DNA of 6,618 nt from Candidatus Aerophobota bacterium. Its GTDB lineage: Bacteria > Aerophobota > Aerophobia > Aerophobales > B3-G15. This document shows, piece after piece, positions 1 through 5,864 of the stretch; position 1 is the first letter of the stretch; every line of letters begins with the position of its first letter. A model generated the notes under the pieces. That model was not told where the DNA came from and searched no databases. It saw only the letters and a program-made list of their open reading frames with translations. The stretch spans positions 1 to 6,618 of the forward strand of contig JAGGTG010000090.1 of assembly GCA_021163905.1 (NCBI GenBank), written 5' to 3'. The position numbers and the translations under genes are program-made.

Positions 1-2
1 CG

Positions 3-35
3 TTGAGGGGGAAATGCGAAGCATTGCCCCCTCAA
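3..35. terminator. Strong hairpin, possible terminator or palindromic repeat
   Basis: Arms TTGAGGGGG (3-11) and CCCCCTCAA (27-35) pair perfectly over 9 bp. After one A-G mismatch (12/26), AATGC (13-17) pairs with GCATT (21-25) around a GAA triloop. The sequence after the right arm is TTAAT, and no real T-run follows on either strand. An intrinsic terminator for an upstream gene is therefore possible but not typical, and a dispersed palindromic element would look the same. The stem itself is unambiguous; its role is inferred. Confidence 0.55.
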
Positions 36-71
36 TTAATCCGTTGGATACCCAGTGAGCCCATAAATCCT

Positions 72-139
72 GTCTGTTTCGTCTGTCTGGTCGTGGTCTA
101 TTGGGTCGTTGCGTCATTGGGTCATTGGGTCGGTGGGTC
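72..139. repeat. Degenerate tandem repeat, period about 8 bp
   Basis: Five consecutive 8-bp units run from 100 to 139: ATTGGGTC (100), GTTGCGTC (108), ATTGGGTC (116), ATTGGGTC (124) and GGTGGGTC (132). Upstream of them the core GTC recurs at 72, 81, 85, 90 and 96 with looser spacing, as if the array decays leftward. Units are contiguous with no spacers, so this is a microsatellite-like array and not CRISPR. No function is evident. Confidence 0.8.
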
Positions 140-146
140 TAAAGCG

Positions 147-238
147 ACGTTGGACATAGGACATCGGACATAGGACGCATCTACGCATCAAAACGTTGAA
201 CGTAGAACCTCGAACATAGAACGCATTCACACATCAAC
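147..238. repeat. Nested tandem repeat: two 46-bp units of 7-bp subunits
   Basis: Two 46-bp units (147-192 and 193-238) both begin with ACGTT, continue with four 7-bp subunits, and end in a related 13-bp tail rich in ACGCATC/ACACATC. Unit 1 subunits are GGACATA (152), GGACATC (159), GGACATA (166) and GGACGCA (173). Unit 2 subunits are GAACGTA (198), GAACCTC (205), GAACATA (212) and GAACGCA (219). By hand alignment about 36 of 46 positions match. All four subunits change GGAC to GAAC between units, which suggests subunit spread or gene-conversion-like homogenisation after duplication. Confidence 0.85.
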
Positions 239-303
239 GCATTAATTGAAAAACCGCGCAGCAAAGAATTACAGGATTTTCCCTGAAACTGGAAGAGTTC
301 TAT

Positions 304-329
304 TTGACTAATTTGAAAACTATTATAAA
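304..329 (+). promoter_or_regulatory. Weak sigma70-like promoter candidate
   Basis: TTGACT at 304-309 resembles a -35 box and TATAAA at 324-329 resembles a -10 box. They lie in AT-rich DNA about 30-55 bases before the first gene of the + strand operon. The 14-base spacer is shorter than the usual 16-18, so the pair may be coincidental in such AT-rich sequence. It is listed only because an operon start must lie in or before this region. Confidence 0.25.
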
Positions 330-360
330 TTTTAGGTAAACCACATTAAAAGGGAAAACT

Positions 361-1893
361 ATGCAGGAGGAGATTCTTGCTCTCCCGGTAACTGTAGATA
401 AAAGTCATATTATAAGTATCGGGGAGCGTCTTTATGGTGAGAGTATAGAACTTATCAGAGAACTTGTTAACAACGCCTATGATGCAGATGCAACCCGGGT
501 TAATATTACAGTAGATGATAAAAAAATAGTGGTAGAGGATAATGGAAATGGTATGGATCTTGAAGGGTTAAGGCAGTATTTTAACATTGGCTCTCCCCAT
601 AAGAGAGAACAGAAAAAATCTCCTAAATTTGGTCGGGATATGATTGGGCAGTTTGGAATAGGAAAATTTGCCAGTCTTGCTGCCTGTCGAAAGTTTGAGG
701 TCTGGACCAAAAAAGGGAATTTTTGTGGAGTAGTGACATTTGATAAAAATGAATGGAAAAAAAGCAAGAAAAACTGGCATCTTCCCCTGAGGTTGTTTAC
801 ACCAGCTCCCGATCAACCCGATGGAACAAGAGTTACCCTCTTAGGACTTACCAAGAAATTTAAGCTGGAGGATATAAAGATACGTCTTAGAGAAACAGTT
901 CCCCTTTCTGTGCATAATTTTTCCGTTTATCTTAATGGTAAGAAAGTTACCCCTCATTACATTGCAGGAAGGAGTATTCCCTTTATGGAAGGGACAAGGT
1001 ATGGACTAATTCATGGGGAAATAGTTATTGCTACAAGGGGCCCTTTATCTGATAGGTCCCCCGGGATAGAATGTAAGGTAAAGCATGTAACTATCAAAAG
1101 GCAATTTTTTGGTCTGGAAAATATGGGAAACATAGCCAGGAGAATTTACGGGGTGGTAAATGCAGATTTTCTTCCTGTAACAAGCGATCGGACTGGATTC
1201 ATTGTTGATTCTCCTCAGTACCAGACCTTCCAACAGGTAATGAGGGAAGTGGTTAAGAGGGTAAAAGAAGAGATAAAGGTTTTAGCTGATGAAAAGCAAA
1301 ATCGAGCAGTTACCCGGAGATTAAATGAAGCTATGAGAAGGGTAGAGGATGCCTTGATTCATAATCCTGAACTTTGTCCGGTTAACCTTACCCCTATAGG
1401 GAATGAGGAAGGAGAGGATGCTGGAGTGCTGAGAAAGAAAATTTCCCCATCTGAAGAAGAAATAGAAGGTGAAAGCGAATCAATTGAGGAAAGGGGAGAG
1501 GATGTTGAGGCATTAGCAGGGAGGAGTAAAAAAGGAAAAACCCGGGCAAAGAAAAAAAGACCTCATATAAGACCTCTTACGACTACTGCTCTTGTCAGAG
1601 AACTAAGGGCTACAAGGTTTGGGGTAACATGTGTTATTGATCATTTTGGAGAAGACGGTCCAGAGTGTTTCACTCAGGGAACTGTAGTTCATATAAATCG
1701 GGATCATCCTGTTTATAGGGAGGCTTATAAAAATCGCTCATCCTATATTATGCACTTAACAAGACTTTTAACCCAGGAAATTGCCCTGCTTACCAACCCT
1801 TCAGATCCCCGCCTTGCTTTTGAGCGCCAGAGTAAGCTTATGAGAGATGCCTTTAGAGCACCACTCAGGAAAAATAAAAGAACAAAAAGGTAG
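361..1893 (+). CDS. GHKL-type ATPase of unknown role (MORC/Hsp90/MutL-like)
   Basis: The 510-residue protein opens with a GHKL (Bergerat) ATP-binding fold. The N-box is E34-L-V-N-N-A-Y-D41, where the Glu is the usual catalytic base and the Asn binds Mg2+. The G1 box is DNGNGMD (60-66), the glycine lid is GQFGIGK (96-102) and G3 is DGTRV (154-158). Residues about 180-300 fit the S5-like transducer domain expected next, ending near a TSDRTGF segment (275-280). A likely helical stretch (290-335) follows, then an acidic linker (349-385), a Lys/Arg-rich patch (389-402) and a C-terminal domain (403-500) I do not recognise. There is no histidine-kinase phosphoacceptor domain, signal peptide or membrane segment, so it is probably a soluble ATP-driven clamp or chaperone-like protein. 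The ATG follows AGGGA (351-355) at 5 bases. queH starts 18 bases after its stop. The fold is clear; the substrate is unknown. Confidence 0.85.
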   Translation: MQEEILALPVTVDKSHIISIGERLYGESIELIRELVNNAYDADATRVNITVDDKKIVVEDNGNGMDLEGLRQYFNIGSPHKREQKKSPKFGRDMIGQFGIGKFASLAACRKFEVWTKKGNFCGVVTFDKNEWKKSKKNWHLPLRLFTPAPDQPDGTRVTLLGLTKKFKLEDIKIRLRETVPLSVHNFSVYLNGKKVTPHYIAGRSIPFMEGTRYGLIHGEIVIATRGPLSDRSPGIECKVKHVTIKRQFFGLENMGNIARRIYGVVNADFLPVTSDRTGFIVDSPQYQTFQQVMREVVKRVKEEIKVLADEKQNRAVTRRLNEAMRRVEDALIHNPELCPVNLTPIGNEEGEDAGVLRKKISPSEEEIEGESESIEERGEDVEALAGRSKKGKTRAKKKRPHIRPLTTTALVRELRATRFGVTCVIDHFGEDGPECFTQGTVVHINRDHPVYREAYKNRSSYIMHLTRLLTQEIALLTNPSDPRLAFERQSKLMRDAFRAPLRKNKRTKR

Positions 1894-1911
1894 ATCTTGT
1901 AGTATAGTAAA

Positions 1912-2469
1912 ATGAGGATTCTTGTTCATATATGTTGTGCCCCCTGTGCCCTTTACAGTTTTCCCCGTCTGAGAGAGGAATTTGATGAGGTGATGGGACT
2001 TTGGTATAATCCAAATATCCATCCTTTCCAGGAGTACCAGAAAAGGCTTGAGTCGGTGAAAAAATGGGCGAAAGAAACTCATACAAAGGTGATTTATGAG
2101 GATGAGTATGGACTGCGGGATTTTTTAAGGAAAGTGGTTTACAGAGAATCCCAGAGATGTCAGATTTGTTATTATATGAGGTTTAAAAAAGTTGCTTTAT
2201 TTGCCAGAAGGGGAAAGTTTGATTATTTTGGTTCCACCCTTCTATCATCTCCCCATCAGAATCAAAAGTTGATGAGAGAGGTAGCTGAAGCTGTAGGTGA
2301 GGAGTATTCAATTAAACCTTATCTTAAATCCTTCCGAGAAGGCTGGAGAGAGAGTAGAGAGCTTTCAAAAAGGATGGGACTTTACCATCAGCAGTACTGT
2401 GGATGTATTTACAGCGAAGAGGAAAGATACATCAAACGGAGAAAAAATGTACAGGGAGAAATTTTTTGA
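1912..2469 (+). CDS. queH: Epoxyqueuosine reductase QueH
   Basis: The 185-residue protein matches the QueH (former DUF208) family, which reduces epoxyqueuosine to queuosine in tRNA and is a non-homologous alternative to the cobalamin-dependent QueG. The family's metal-binding cysteines are visible: HICCAPC (residues 6-12), CQIC (83-86) and YCGC (162-165). The signature STLLSSPHQN (108-117) and the WYNPNIHP segment (31-38) are also present. Known family members carry an iron-sulfur cluster next to a further metal; which cysteines here serve each site I infer only from the family. Length is typical for the family. No clear Shine-Dalgarno precedes the ATG, so it may depend on translation of the gene 18 bases upstream. 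Its last 23 bases overlap obgE. No other queuosine gene is in the window. Confidence 0.95.
   Translation: MRILVHICCAPCALYSFPRLREEFDEVMGLWYNPNIHPFQEYQKRLESVKKWAKETHTKVIYEDEYGLRDFLRKVVYRESQRCQICYYMRFKKVALFARRGKFDYFGSTLLSSPHQNQKLMREVAEAVGEEYSIKPYLKSFREGWRESRELSKRMGLYHQQYCGCIYSEEERYIKRRKNVQGEIF
2438..2441 (+). promoter_or_regulatory. Shine-Dalgarno deciding the obgE start
   Basis: GGAG lies 5 bases before the ATG at 2447, inside the end of queH. The frame stays open upstream to 2297, but only residues from 2447 onward resemble Obg. This site together with the family N-terminus fixes the start. Confidence 0.8.
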
Positions 2470-3466
2470 TGAGGTCAGGATATTTGTTAAAGGAGGAAGG
2501 GGAGGGAATGGATGTATTAGTTTTCGCAGAGAAAGAGGAGTTCCCAGAGGAGGTCCAGATGGGGGAGATGGAGGAGATGGAGGAAGTGTAATATTAAAGG
2601 TTGATAGCAAGGTATCCACTTTAATATACTTTCATTATAAGAATCACTTCGTAGCACAAAATGGGGCACACGGGAAAGGTAAAAATAAAAAAGGTAAAGA
2701 TGGACAGGATATACTGCTTAGAGTTCCCCCCGGAACAGTTGTGAAGGATGATAGTGGAAAGATGATAGCTGATTTAAAAAGGGAGAATGAGTCATTAACT
2801 GTAGCTCGAGGAGGAAAAGGAGGCAGGGGAAACGCCAGCTTTAAAACAGCTATCCACCAGGCACCTAAATATGCGGAAAAAGGAGAAGAAGGAGAGGAGA
2901 GGTGGGTTATTCTGGAGCTAAAATTAATAGCCGATGTTGGAATTATAGGTTTACCAAATGCTGGAAAATCCACCCTTTTATCCAGGATCTCAAGTGCCCA
3001 CCCCAAGATAGCTCCTTATCCTTTTACAACTCTTAGACCTTACCTTGGTATAGTTAAAGTGGATGAGTTAAGATCATTTGTAGCTGCTGATCTTCCCGGG
3101 CTAATTGAGAAAGCTTCCAGAGGCAGGGGATTGGGTGATAGATTTTTAAGGCATATTGAGAGAAGCAAGGTTCTTTTGCATGTTGTTGATGTCGGAGATA
3201 ATGTTCTTGATGAACCACTTAAAAAATTTAAAATTATAATAAAGGAACTTGAGGACTACAACCCTGCTATTTTGGAGAAAATGCAGGTAGTAGTTGCCAA
3301 TAAACTGGATCTTCCGGGAGCAAGAGAGAAATTTGAAGAGTTTAAAGAAAAATTAGGTGCTTCTTATCCTGTATTTGGTATTTCTGCTAAAACAGGAGAA
3401 GGATTAAAGGAACTGATCAGATATTTATCTGTAATTGTTGAGGAGGAGAAGAATAAGAAGAGATAG
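2447..3466 (+). CDS. obgE: Obg-family GTPase, ribosome assembly
   Basis: The 339-residue protein is a two-domain Obg/CgtA GTPase, which acts in late large-subunit ribosome assembly and in stress responses. The N-terminal Obg fold (1-158) has the family start (FFDEVRIFVKGGRGGNGC) and glycine-rich turns such as GGPDGGDGGDGG (35-46). The G domain has the P-loop GLPNAGKS (168-175), switch PFTTLRP (192-198), DLPG (215-218), NKLD (285-288) and SAKTGEG (313-319). The protein ends just after the G domain, so the C-terminal OCT domain of Bacillus Obg and the acidic tail of E. coli ObgE are absent. The open frame upstream of 2447 is queH read out of frame. The gene overlaps queH by 23 bases and its 3' end overlaps the start of proB. 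Confidence 0.97.
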   Translation: MYREKFFDEVRIFVKGGRGGNGCISFRRERGVPRGGPDGGDGGDGGSVILKVDSKVSTLIYFHYKNHFVAQNGAHGKGKNKKGKDGQDILLRVPPGTVVKDDSGKMIADLKRENESLTVARGGKGGRGNASFKTAIHQAPKYAEKGEEGEERWVILELKLIADVGIIGLPNAGKSTLLSRISSAHPKIAPYPFTTLRPYLGIVKVDELRSFVAADLPGLIEKASRGRGLGDRFLRHIERSKVLLHVVDVGDNVLDEPLKKFKIIIKELEDYNPAILEKMQVVVANKLDLPGAREKFEEFKEKLGASYPVFGISAKTGEGLKELIRYLSVIVEEEKNKKR

Positions 3467-4577
3467 AATAATAAACCAATCCAGAAGGATAGTTGTAAAA
3501 GTTGGAGGAAGCCTTCTTGTAGGAGAGGGAGAACCCGATTTATCTTTTATACAGGAGCTTGTAGACTCAGTTGTTGATCTTATAAGGGATAAAAAGGAGG
3601 TAGTTATTGTATCATCAGGAGCCATTGCTCTTGGTAAAAGGGAACTGGGAGTGGCTGACAAAATAGAGGATCCCGGGGCTATTCCCTCCAAACAGGCTCT
3701 TGCCAGTATTGGACAGACGAAACTCATAGACCTTTATTCTATTTTTTTTAAAAAGTACAATCTTCACGTAGGTCAAATTCTGCTCAGTGCTCAGGACCTA
3801 TCCCAGCGTCTTACCTATCTTAATGCTCGTAACACAATACTTACTCTCCTTAAAATAGGAGCTGTTCCTGTGGTAAATGAGAATGATACCGTAGCTGTTG
3901 AAGAGATAAAATTTGGGGATAACGATACATTATCTGCTCTGGTGGCAGGACTTGTTAACGCTGATCTTCTTATTATTATCTCTGATGTGGAAGGTTTTTA
4001 TACCCATGATCCGAAGAAAAACCCGGAGGCAAAGCTCATTTTTTCTGTAGAAAATATAGATGAAGAGGTGGAAAAAATGGCCAATGGAAGCTGTGCAGAG
4101 GGTAGGGTAGGGGGAATGAAGACAAAGATAGAGGCAGCAAAAATAGCCACCCATTCCGGGATTCATGTTATCATAGGAGGAGGGAAGGATTTTTTGAGAG
4201 CTCTTTTCCGGGGAGAGGAAGTGGGAACGTTGTTTTTCTCCAGTAAAAATAAACTGCAGGCCAGAAAGAAATGGATTGCCTATGGAAGCAGGGTAAAAGG
4301 TAAAATTGTAGTAGATGAGGGAGCAAAAAAGGCTCTCTTATACCAGGGGAAAAGCCTTTTACCTGTGGGTATAATAAAGATCATGGGAGAGTTTTATCCT
4401 GGAGATCCTGTTAGTCTTCTTGATTCCAAAGGAAAGGAATTTGCCAGAGGAATTACCTATTATTCTTCAAAGGAACTTGAAAGAATAAAGGGAGCTCATA
4501 CTCGGGAAATTGAAAAAAGATTGGGTTATAAATATTACGATGAGGCAGTTCATAGGGATAATCTCGTTGTACTTTAA
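3435..4577 (+). CDS. proB: Glutamate 5-kinase ProB with C-terminal PUA domain
   Basis: ProB phosphorylates L-glutamate to gamma-glutamyl phosphate, the first and usually proline-inhibited step of proline synthesis. Residue numbers count from the TTG at 3435. The amino-acid kinase domain shows VKVGGSLL (21-28), SSGAIALG (60-67), QALASIGQ (87-94), NARNT (130-134), NENDTV (148-153), FGDNDTLSA (160-168), SDVEGFYTHDP (183-193) and GGMKTK (226-231). A PUA domain follows from about 277 (KKWIA) to 370, giving the full-length architecture. The 5' boundary is uncertain. Starting at TTG adds an arginine-rich N-terminus of about 16 residues before RRIVVKVGG and has no Shine-Dalgarno. The strong AGGAGGAG at 3441 would instead place initiation at ATA 3453. 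ProA, the usual partner, is not in the window. The stop lies one base from the era stop. Confidence 0.95.
   Translation: MLRRRRIRRDRIINQSRRIVVKVGGSLLVGEGEPDLSFIQELVDSVVDLIRDKKEVVIVSSGAIALGKRELGVADKIEDPGAIPSKQALASIGQTKLIDLYSIFFKKYNLHVGQILLSAQDLSQRLTYLNARNTILTLLKIGAVPVVNENDTVAVEEIKFGDNDTLSALVAGLVNADLLIIISDVEGFYTHDPKKNPEAKLIFSVENIDEEVEKMANGSCAEGRVGGMKTKIEAAKIATHSGIHVIIGGGKDFLRALFRGEEVGTLFFSSKNKLQARKKWIAYGSRVKGKIVVDEGAKKALLYQGKSLLPVGIIKIMGEFYPGDPVSLLDSKGKEFARGITYYSSKELERIKGAHTREIEKRLGYKYYDEAVHRDNLVVL
3441..3448 (+). promoter_or_regulatory. Strong Shine-Dalgarno at the proB start, lacking a standard start codon
   Basis: AGGAGGAG is the best ribosome-binding site in this junction and lies in the last codons of obgE. 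The in-frame codon 6 bases after the AGGAGG core is ATA (3453). No ATG, GTG or TTG occurs in frame between here and the conserved ProB N-terminus. The only in-frame TTG codons (3435, 3438) lie before this site and cannot use it. Confidence 0.7.
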
Positions 4578-4578
4578 A

Positions 4579-5493
4579 TTAAATTTGTTCTATCTCATGT
4601 CCAATATCTTTAAGAGATTCGACCTTTCTGCGCCAGTCTTTTTTCACTCCTACCCTTAAATCAAGATAAACTCTGCAATTTAAACGATTCTCTATTTCTT
4701 TTCTGGATAACTGGCCGATTTTTTTTATCATACTTCCCCTTTTACCTATGAGGATCCCTTTTTGAGAGGAATGTTCTGTATAGATGGTTGCACTTATGTA
4801 TGTTAAATCACTGGTTCTTTCCTTGAATTCATGAACTTTAACTATTACCGAGTAGGGAATTTCCTGTCGGGTGAACTCAAATATCTTTTCCCTTATTAGC
4901 TCGGCTACCAGGATTCTCTCCGGCTGATCGGTGATAAAATTCGAAGGATAATAAGGTGAGTGAGTTGGTAGATAATGAATTATCTCACCAATTAAAATAG
5001 ACAGATTTGTCCCTTTTTTTGCAGAGATAGGAATAGATCTGTCGAAAGAAAAATAATCCTGATAGTAGGAAATTAAAGTTTCCATTTGCTCTTTTTTTAT
5101 CTTATCTATTTTATTCAGGGCAAGAATAACAGGCTTTTTAATTTTTTTTAAATTATCGAGAATAAAACGATCCTCAGAGGATAATCTTTCGGGCTCAGCC
5201 AAAAAAGCAACAACATCCACCCCTTCAATTCCCATTAAAGTCTCCTCAAGGATCTTTCTATCTACAGGGGTGGGTGCCTCTTCTATTCTGATAAGTCCTG
5301 GAGTATCTATAAATACTATCTGAGCCTCGTCAAAGGTAACCACTCCTCTGATAATATTTCTGGTAGTCTGAGGGCGGGGAGAGGTAATAGCTACTTTCTC
5401 CCCTATAATCTTATTTAACAGGGTAGACTTACCAACATTTGGCTTTCCTACCAGTGTTACAAACCCGGCTTTAAATTTAGTTTTACTTTGCAT
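4579..5493 (-). CDS. era: GTPase Era, 16S rRNA maturation factor
   Basis: Era binds the 3' end of 16S rRNA and couples GTP hydrolysis to small-subunit maturation. The 304-residue protein is full length. The G domain has the P-loop GKPNVGKS (16-23), switch PQTTRN (41-46), DTPG (63-66), NKID (127-130) and SAKKG (157-161). The C-terminal KH RNA-binding domain covers about 195-300, with GKRGSMIKKIG at 250-260. The ATG at 5493 is preceded by AGAGGA (5504-5499) with a 5-base spacer. It is the last gene of the - strand set in the window, 76 bases after spoVG and behind an inverted repeat. No terminator hairpin is seen after its stop, which almost touches the stop of proB on the other strand. Confidence 0.97.
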   Translation of the reverse strand: MQSKTKFKAGFVTLVGKPNVGKSTLLNKIIGEKVAITSPRPQTTRNIIRGVVTFDEAQIVFIDTPGLIRIEEAPTPVDRKILEETLMGIEGVDVVAFLAEPERLSSEDRFILDNLKKIKKPVILALNKIDKIKKEQMETLISYYQDYFSFDRSIPISAKKGTNLSILIGEIIHYLPTHSPYYPSNFITDQPERILVAELIREKIFEFTRQEIPYSVIVKVHEFKERTSDLTYISATIYTEHSSQKGILIGKRGSMIKKIGQLSRKEIENRLNCRVYLDLRVGVKKDWRRKVESLKDIGHEIEQI

Positions 5494-5520
5494 CAGATTC
5501 CTCTTTATTTTAAATATTAA

Positions 5521-5558
5521 TGGAGATACCCTCTCTCTGAAAGCAAAGGGTATCTCCA
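5521..5558. terminator. 12-bp inverted repeat between spoVG and era
   Basis: TGGAGATACCCT (5521-5532) and AGGGTATCTCCA (5547-5558) pair perfectly around a 14-base loop. On the - strand the stem begins 11 bases after the spoVG stop and is followed by TTAATATTT, a weak U-tract, so it could attenuate or shape the spoVG-era transcript. On the + strand it is followed after two bases by TTTTT (5561-5565), a better match to an intrinsic terminator for transcripts entering from proB. The stem is certain; the direction of action is inferred. Confidence 0.6.
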
Positions 5559-5569
5559 GATTTTTCCTC

Positions 5570-5833
5570 TTATTTAAGTTGTAGCTGGCGATTATACTCG
5601 GCGAGCACTTCCCTTTGAATTGTTTCCCTTAACTGCTGATTTAGGGGATAAGCTGTATCTATGAACTCACCATTTGGCAATTTTCGGGAAGGCATTGCTA
5701 CAAAGGGACCATCCTTTCCCTGGATGATCTTTAGACCATGAATGCGAAATTCGTTATCAAAAGTCAAAGTAACCCAGGCCTTAAATTTCTCCTTTCCTTC
5801 AACTCTTCTTATTTTCACTTCAGAAATTTTCAC
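5570..5833 (-). CDS. spoVG: SpoVG-family nucleic-acid-binding regulator
   Basis: SpoVG proteins are small conserved regulators. Firmicutes members affect septation and sporulation, and Staphylococcus and Borrelia members bind DNA or RNA. The 87-residue product has the family start VKISEVKIRRV (1-11), NEFRIHGLKII (27-37), the hallmark FVAMPSRK (44-51) and DTAYPLN (59-65). I chose the GTG at 5833 because AGGAGG (5845-5840) precedes it by 6 bases and because the family begins at this residue. A longer frame from TTG 5863 would put that ribosome-binding site inside the gene. It lies 31 bases after the ispE stop on the same strand, a pairing related to the ispE-spoVG region of Firmicutes. There is no sign of a sporulation locus, so a general regulatory role is more likely than a sporulation role. 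Confidence 0.95.
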   Translation of the reverse strand: MKISEVKIRRVEGKEKFKAWVTLTFDNEFRIHGLKIIQGKDGPFVAMPSRKLPNGEFIDTAYPLNQQLRETIQREVLAEYNRQLQLK

Positions 5834-5839
5834 CCTAAT

Positions 5840-5845
5840 CCTCCT
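5840..5845 (-). promoter_or_regulatory. Shine-Dalgarno deciding the spoVG start
   Basis: On the - strand a perfect AGGAGG sits 6 bases before GTG 5833. It lies in the 31-base gap after the ispE stop and supports the short, family-length start over the longer open frame. Confidence 0.85.
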
Positions 5846-5864
5846 TCCAAGCTTTATCATCAAT

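Larger units (their letters stand above)
1..360. other. Non-coding leader region with hairpin and degenerate repeats
   Basis: No convincing reading frame, tRNA or other known RNA is visible here. The stretch has three parts: a perfect-edged hairpin at 3-35, short-period degenerate repeats from about 72 to 243, and an AT-rich stretch from about 241 that leads into the first gene. On the + strand, 70-140 is rich in G and T, whereas 150-225 is rich in A, G and C. This differs from the purine-rich coding DNA downstream. It is probably the intergenic boundary between an upstream gene outside the window and the operon starting at 361. Confidence 0.8.

Noticed and set aside
72..238. Possible CRISPR array
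   Set aside because: Units are 7-8 bp (46 bp at the higher level), contiguous and degenerate, with no unique spacers of constant length and no cas genes in the window.
1..360. tRNA or riboswitch in the leader
   Set aside because: I found no T-loop GTTCRA-type motif with matching acceptor stem and no recognisable riboswitch core. The only stable fold is the hairpin at 3-35.
365..378. Internal ribosome-binding site AGGAGGAG suggesting a later start for the first gene
   Set aside because: The bases encode Gln-Glu-Glu. No in-frame start codon follows at a usable distance, and ATG 361 has its own AGGGA.
477..816. Antisense reading frames opposite the GHKL ATPase gene
   Set aside because: They mirror the conserved ATP-binding region, have no ribosome-binding support and resemble no family.
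2297..2446. N-terminal extension of obgE from an upstream ATG
   Set aside because: This stretch is queH read in another frame. Obg similarity and a Shine-Dalgarno site both begin at 2447.
2403..2591. Overlapping + strand reading frame across queH and obgE
   Set aside because: Its product is low-complexity, rich in Glu, Gly and Met, as expected from reading the purine-rich Obg glycine region out of frame. It is a shadow frame.
3435..3466. Programmed frameshift fusing obgE and proB
   Set aside because: The overlap has an internal Shine-Dalgarno-like site, but no convincing slippery sequence or pseudoknot. Both proteins are complete as separate products.
5834..5863. Longer spoVG start at TTG 5863
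   Set aside because: It would place a perfect AGGAGG inside the gene, and the SpoVG family begins at the GTG at 5833.
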